Below are positions 60,405 through 64,000 of a DNA stretch of 64,000 nt, in pieces (position 1 is the stretch's first letter; each line of letters starts with the position of its first letter). The position numbers and the translations under genes were made by a program. Origin of the DNA: Tetrahymena thermophila SB210 (taxonomy: Eukaryota; Ciliophora; Oligohymenophorea; Hymenostomatida; Tetrahymenidae); assembly GCF_000189635.1 (NCBI RefSeq), contig NW_002476422.1, positions 451,125 through 515,124 of the forward strand. Reading direction: 5' to 3'. The notes below the pieces were generated by a model that was given only the letters and a program-made list of their open reading frames with translations, had not been told where the DNA came from and made no database searches.

Positions 60405-62534
60405 TAACCATAATTTTGGTGAAAAAGGAACATAAGCTGTTAGCTCTGCATTAAAAAAATTGACAAATCTTCTGTATTTAAATTTAAATCTAAAGTAAAA
60501 ATATCTATCTATTTTAATTAAAGGTATTTCACAGAATAAAATAATTTTATTAAATATAGAAATAATAATATTGGCTAATTAGGCTTTTCAAGCTTAATTT
60601 CTAACTTGCAATGCTTAGAAAACTTAAAGACTCTCATTTTAAAAATTAGGTAAAAATAATTTACATATATAAAAATAAATAAATAAATAAATAATCCTGA
60701 CTATAAATATTTTGTTTTTAAGCAAATTTAAATTAACTTAAATATTTTAAACTCTCATTCCGATTTATTGCTTTTAACAATTTAATTTATTTTAAGGATA
60801 AAAATATTAATTATTTTAAATATACTTTTTAATAATATTTTATAAATAAATTTGTTTTAAGTATTTATATTATAAAAAAGTCGCGATTCAATATCCAAAA
60901 AAATTGAAAGTTTATCTTTTCTTTCTAGCTTAAAGAACTTATAAACTCTCTAAATAAGTCTTCCGTAATAGATATTTTTATTATTTTTAGCTTTTGCTAG
61001 TGAATGAAAATTTTTAATTTCAAATGAATCAATTTATATAGTTATATCATTTATAAAAAAAGATCGAATGACTTAGATGATAATTGTGCTGCTTATTTAA
61101 GTCCTGCTTTGAAATCTCTAACATAATTAACTAATTTATCTTTAAAATTAGGGTAAAGATAATTGACTGATATATATTTTATCAAATTGATAATGATTAT
61201 AAATCATTAAATTAAATATTTTTCATTTATTTAATAGATCTAATTAAATCGGAGACAATGGATTAAAAGCGCTAAATCTTACTTTCAAAGACTGCACTAA
61301 TCTTTAGAGTTTGTCTCTAGATATTAAGTATAAAAAAAATAATTAAACTAAAAATTTATTTTGAATAAGTTTTTATTAATTACCTTCTTTCCAATTTTAA
61401 TTATTAATAGATTTTAAATTTAAAATATTTAAAAAGGCTTGATATTTTATTTTAATTAATTATTTTAAAAATTCTCATAACAAATATTAAATAAACCTAA
61501 TCTTTAATTAATTTTTATTTTTATTTTTAATTTTTGCTAAAAACAATAAAAAGATCACATTTGATAGGTTCGTAGGGTTTTGCATCATTTTCATTTTTAA
61601 AAGACTGTTCAAGTCTCTCTTCCTTGAAACTTAAATTAGAGTAAAGAAAAATGCATAGTAAAATTAAAAAAATAAATATTCCTTATTTAAAGTATTAATG
61701 AAGATGATAATAATGCAACTTTTAGATTAGGAAGAGACCTTACCTCAATTAAAAATTTAAAGAGTTTATCACTTTAAATGAACGAGTAAAAAAATTTAGT
61801 TAAATTCATTTGTTTTATTTCTCTTTTAACTAATAAAGTTTATTAATAAAAATAATAAATTTATTTTTCTCTCTTGTAATGAATACTTAGTTTCATGGAT
61901 ATTGATCAAAAAAGCTAAATAGATTTTTTTTCTCATATAGCTGGTAGCCAAAGTCTTATAATTCTATCGCTCGATATTATGTTAAATATTAGTTGCTATT
62001 AAACTTAATAAAAAAATAGAAAACCTTTTTAAAAAGACAACTTTGCATATAAAAGATGGATCTAGAAAATAAAAAGATTAGTTCATTACTAACTAAAATG
62101 AATTAGGGTTTTACTGATACAAAAGATTTAATATGTTAAATACTGATGTTGCAAGTATTAACCAATTTAAATATATGATTATAAAGTATCATAAATTTAT
62201 ATATATTTTGAACAGAGTTTTTGTAATTTTTATTAATTTTTTTGAATTTAAAGGTTGTCTAAATATGCTTCGAATTTAAGCCGAATTGGTTAAGTTTCCA
62301 AGTTTTTACGGTATTTATTTATTCTATTTACGAATAGCATTAAGCTTAATAAATTGAGTTTAACACAAATCTGATTTTCACTTAAAATTTTAATATAAAA
62401 CTCTAAACCTCCTTTTCTAAACATGTCTTCATCAATTGTATACTTAACTTAAAGGTAGGTTTAGAAAGAAGAAAGCAATTAATTCATTATTTAGTTTAAA
62501 AAATCTTTATCTTAGTATTTAATGTTTACTAAAG
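60405..62534 (+). CDS. LRR array 4, ends unresolved
   Basis: Exons with matching phase-2 borders: 60405-60494, 60560-60649, 60881-60964, 61063-61152, 61238-61327, 61554-61640, 61693-61785, 61891-61980, of which five are exactly 90 nt. A weaker one is 62465-62534. The repeats include a well-kept copy (NQIGDNGLKALNLTFKDCTNLQSLSLDI at 61238, split here only for reading) and diverged ones such as NNNIGQLGFSSL and NLKTLILKI. Further LRR-like text lies at about 62280-62370 and 62890-62960. No secure first or last exon. It may be the 3' half of the same ancestral gene as array 3, separated from it by the transposase-like insert, or an independent gene. Confidence 0.6.
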
Positions 62535-63075
62535 GTAGAAACAAATTTTAAAGAAAGCCATTAATAATTTTGATTAAAAAAAAATAAAAAAATGAGAATA
62601 TAAACAACAATAATGAATCAAATAATATGAAATTATCTTATTAATTTTTTTTAGTTATCCTTTTATAGTGATCATATTTATATTACTAAATAACAACTAT
62701 CTTTCTAAATATATAATTTAAAATATATTTTCTTAAAAAAGGCTATCTTGGCTTTAAATTTCAAGCATTTATATGATAAAAAACATTTTTAACTTTATTT
62801 TAGTTATTCGAAAATTAAACACTATTTTAAAAGATAAAAATAGAACAAAAAGGTAAAAAATTTATTTAATAGATTTAGAAGAGTGAAAATATATTGATTA
62901 ATTTAAACGCTCTACATGATAAATATGATTTTATATATTTAGAAAAACTGAATTTACACTAATATAATAAAAATAATTGTTTATAAAGATATTTATTTTA
63001 ATATATTTTAGATTTGTATTGTAATTATGCTAATAATAAATAAATAAGATTTTGATATTCATTCTATTAATTCAT
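62535..63075. other. Intergenic region near the telomere
   Basis: AT-rich. It may hold the 3' end of LRR array 4 (an LRR-like stretch near 62890-62960) and the 3' flank of the gene at 63076. Nothing else supported. Confidence 0.35.
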
Positions 63076-63657
63076 TCATATACAACTTTTGATATCACTG
63101 ATTTATTATTCTAAATTAAAGTAGTTTTTTATTTATTATTGAATAGTATTTTAGTTCTTGGTTATAAACTACATACATTAACTACAATGAAAGGTATGCC
63201 AATCTTTATAAATAATCGATTTAGATTGAAGGAATTAGAAAAAGTTAATTGCTTCTTGCAAATCTTTAAATTTATTTTTATTATGCTACTTGAACATATG
63301 CATACTAAAATCATCTATCTCAAATATATCTAAAATAGATTTTTTTCTCATTTCTAATTCTTTTTCTAATTAACCTATCTCTCTGTTTGACTATATCTTT
63401 TTTTAAAATGTTATTTCCAAAAATTCAATTTAGTCCTGAAGCTCAACATTTCTATCTATTATTTTACATTAATCTGTTTTTATATCATTTTGATCTTTTC
63501 TAATATTATTTATAATTTATATAAAATCTTAAGATATTCCTTCATCTGGCTCTACTTATTCAAAACTATCATCATAATCTATTTCATTTTCTTCTTAACC
63601 TTCTATTTTTATCTGGGACTGCTTTATAGAATCAGGCATTTAATTGTTTTTTTCCAT
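63076..63657 (-). CDS. Subtelomeric coiled-coil protein, 193 aa
   Basis: A single exon from ATG 63657 to TGA 63078-63076 (194 codons). It starts MEKNNQMPDSIKQSQIKIEG, then has an acidic patch (EIDYDDSFEQVEPDEG) and a strong heptad region (about 55-115: IINNIRKDQNDIKTD..., QIEFLEITFQKK, QLEKELEMRKK). The C-terminal third contains several Cys and His (WHTFHCSQC) and ends SDIKSCI. No catalytic motif or membrane span. Transcription runs away from the telomere, and the start codon is only about 135 bp from the first telomeric repeat, so its promoter is squeezed into that gap or into the repeats. Function unknown. Confidence 0.75.
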
Positions 63658-63792
63658 TTATTTGATATTTTTAGCAATTTTATATTGATATTTCTAAAAG
63701 ATCTAATTTCTTTTAAAAAAATACTTTACTCGATAAAAAACAATGTAAAAAATAAATATACATTGACTCTCTTTAATAATCAATATTCTTAT

Positions 63793-64000
63793 GGGGTTGG
63801 GGTTGGGGTTGGGGTTGGGGTTGGGGTTGGGGTTGGGGTTGGGGTTGGGGTTGGGGTTGGGGTTGGGGTTGGGGTTGGGGTTGGGGTTGGGGTTGGGGTT
63901 GGGGTTGGGGTTGGGGTTGGGGTTGGGGTTGGGGTTGGGGTTGGGGTTGGGGTTGGGGTTGGGGTTGGGGTTGGGGTTGGGGTTGGGGTTGGGGTTGGGG
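63793..64000. repeat. Telomere, GGGGTT repeats
   Basis: Thirty-four perfect GGGGTT units plus a final GGGG, with no variant repeat. The G-rich strand runs 5' to 3' off the right edge, as expected for a right-hand chromosome end. Perfect homogeneity from the first unit indicates telomerase addition directly onto unique sequence, as happens when macronuclear chromosomes are healed after programmed breakage. The true length may exceed what the window shows. Confidence 0.98.

Noticed and set aside
63139-63333. Plus-strand open frame near the telomere
   Set aside because: It is antisense to the coiled-coil gene, which has a longer and better frame.

Overview
This window is ciliate macronuclear DNA, most likely from Tetrahymena. 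Three signs agree. The right end is an uninterrupted run of GGGGTT repeats (63793-64000), the Tetrahymena-type telomere. Every convincing gene reads TAA and TAG as glutamine and uses TGA as its only stop. Genes are interrupted by short, very AT-rich introns that mostly begin GTA and end TTAG or AAAG. Open frames called with the standard code are therefore mostly fragments or shadows, and the gene models below were rebuilt by hand.

Layout from left to right: a membrane protein cut by the left edge (1-2317, +); a small single-pass receptor-like protein (2940-3852, -); a complete ten-exon BBS9/PTHB1 gene of the BBSome (5295-8895, +); a possible structured RNA (about 9214-9356); three unrecognised genes (9783-14242, +); the SUMO E1 subunit AOS1/SAE1 (15173-16702, -); about 3 kb without visible genes; a giant cysteine-rich surface protein of about 2295 residues (19932-28206, +) that meets a multi-pass membrane protein tail to tail (28229-29424, -); a Q/N-rich protein (29455-31554, +); a leucine-rich-repeat gene (about 32766-36329, +); inositol-3-phosphate synthase INO1 (37086-38615, -); a poorly resolved gene (about 40254-41441, -); a secreted protein (42416-43366, +); two tandem paralogous Q/N-rich proteins with a decayed 3' copy between them (44106-50486, +); a complete 24-exon LRR gene (50899-54764, +); tRNA-Lys(CUU) (55634-55706, +); then a decaying subtelomeric zone with two more LRR exon arrays (about 56368-57860 and 60405-62534), a broken transposase-like ORF and an imperfect inverted repeat; and a small coiled-coil gene (63076-63657, -) whose start lies about 135 bp from the telomere.

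The housekeeping genes (BBS9, SAE1, INO1, tRNA) are unrelated to one another and do not form a pathway. The distinctive feature is the right-hand 32 kb, where four separate arrays carry leucine-rich repeats as one 30-codon repeat per exon, nearly always exactly 90 nt, in the same splice phase. One array is intact (672 aa from 24 exons whose lengths sum to a whole number of codons) and at least one looks decayed. This reads as a telomere-proximal nursery in which whole exon-intron units are multiplied and lost. Exon boundaries come from reading-frame continuity and GT...AG signals only. Functions are assigned only for BBS9, SAE1, INO1, the tRNA and, by domain type, the LRR and cysteine-repeat proteins.
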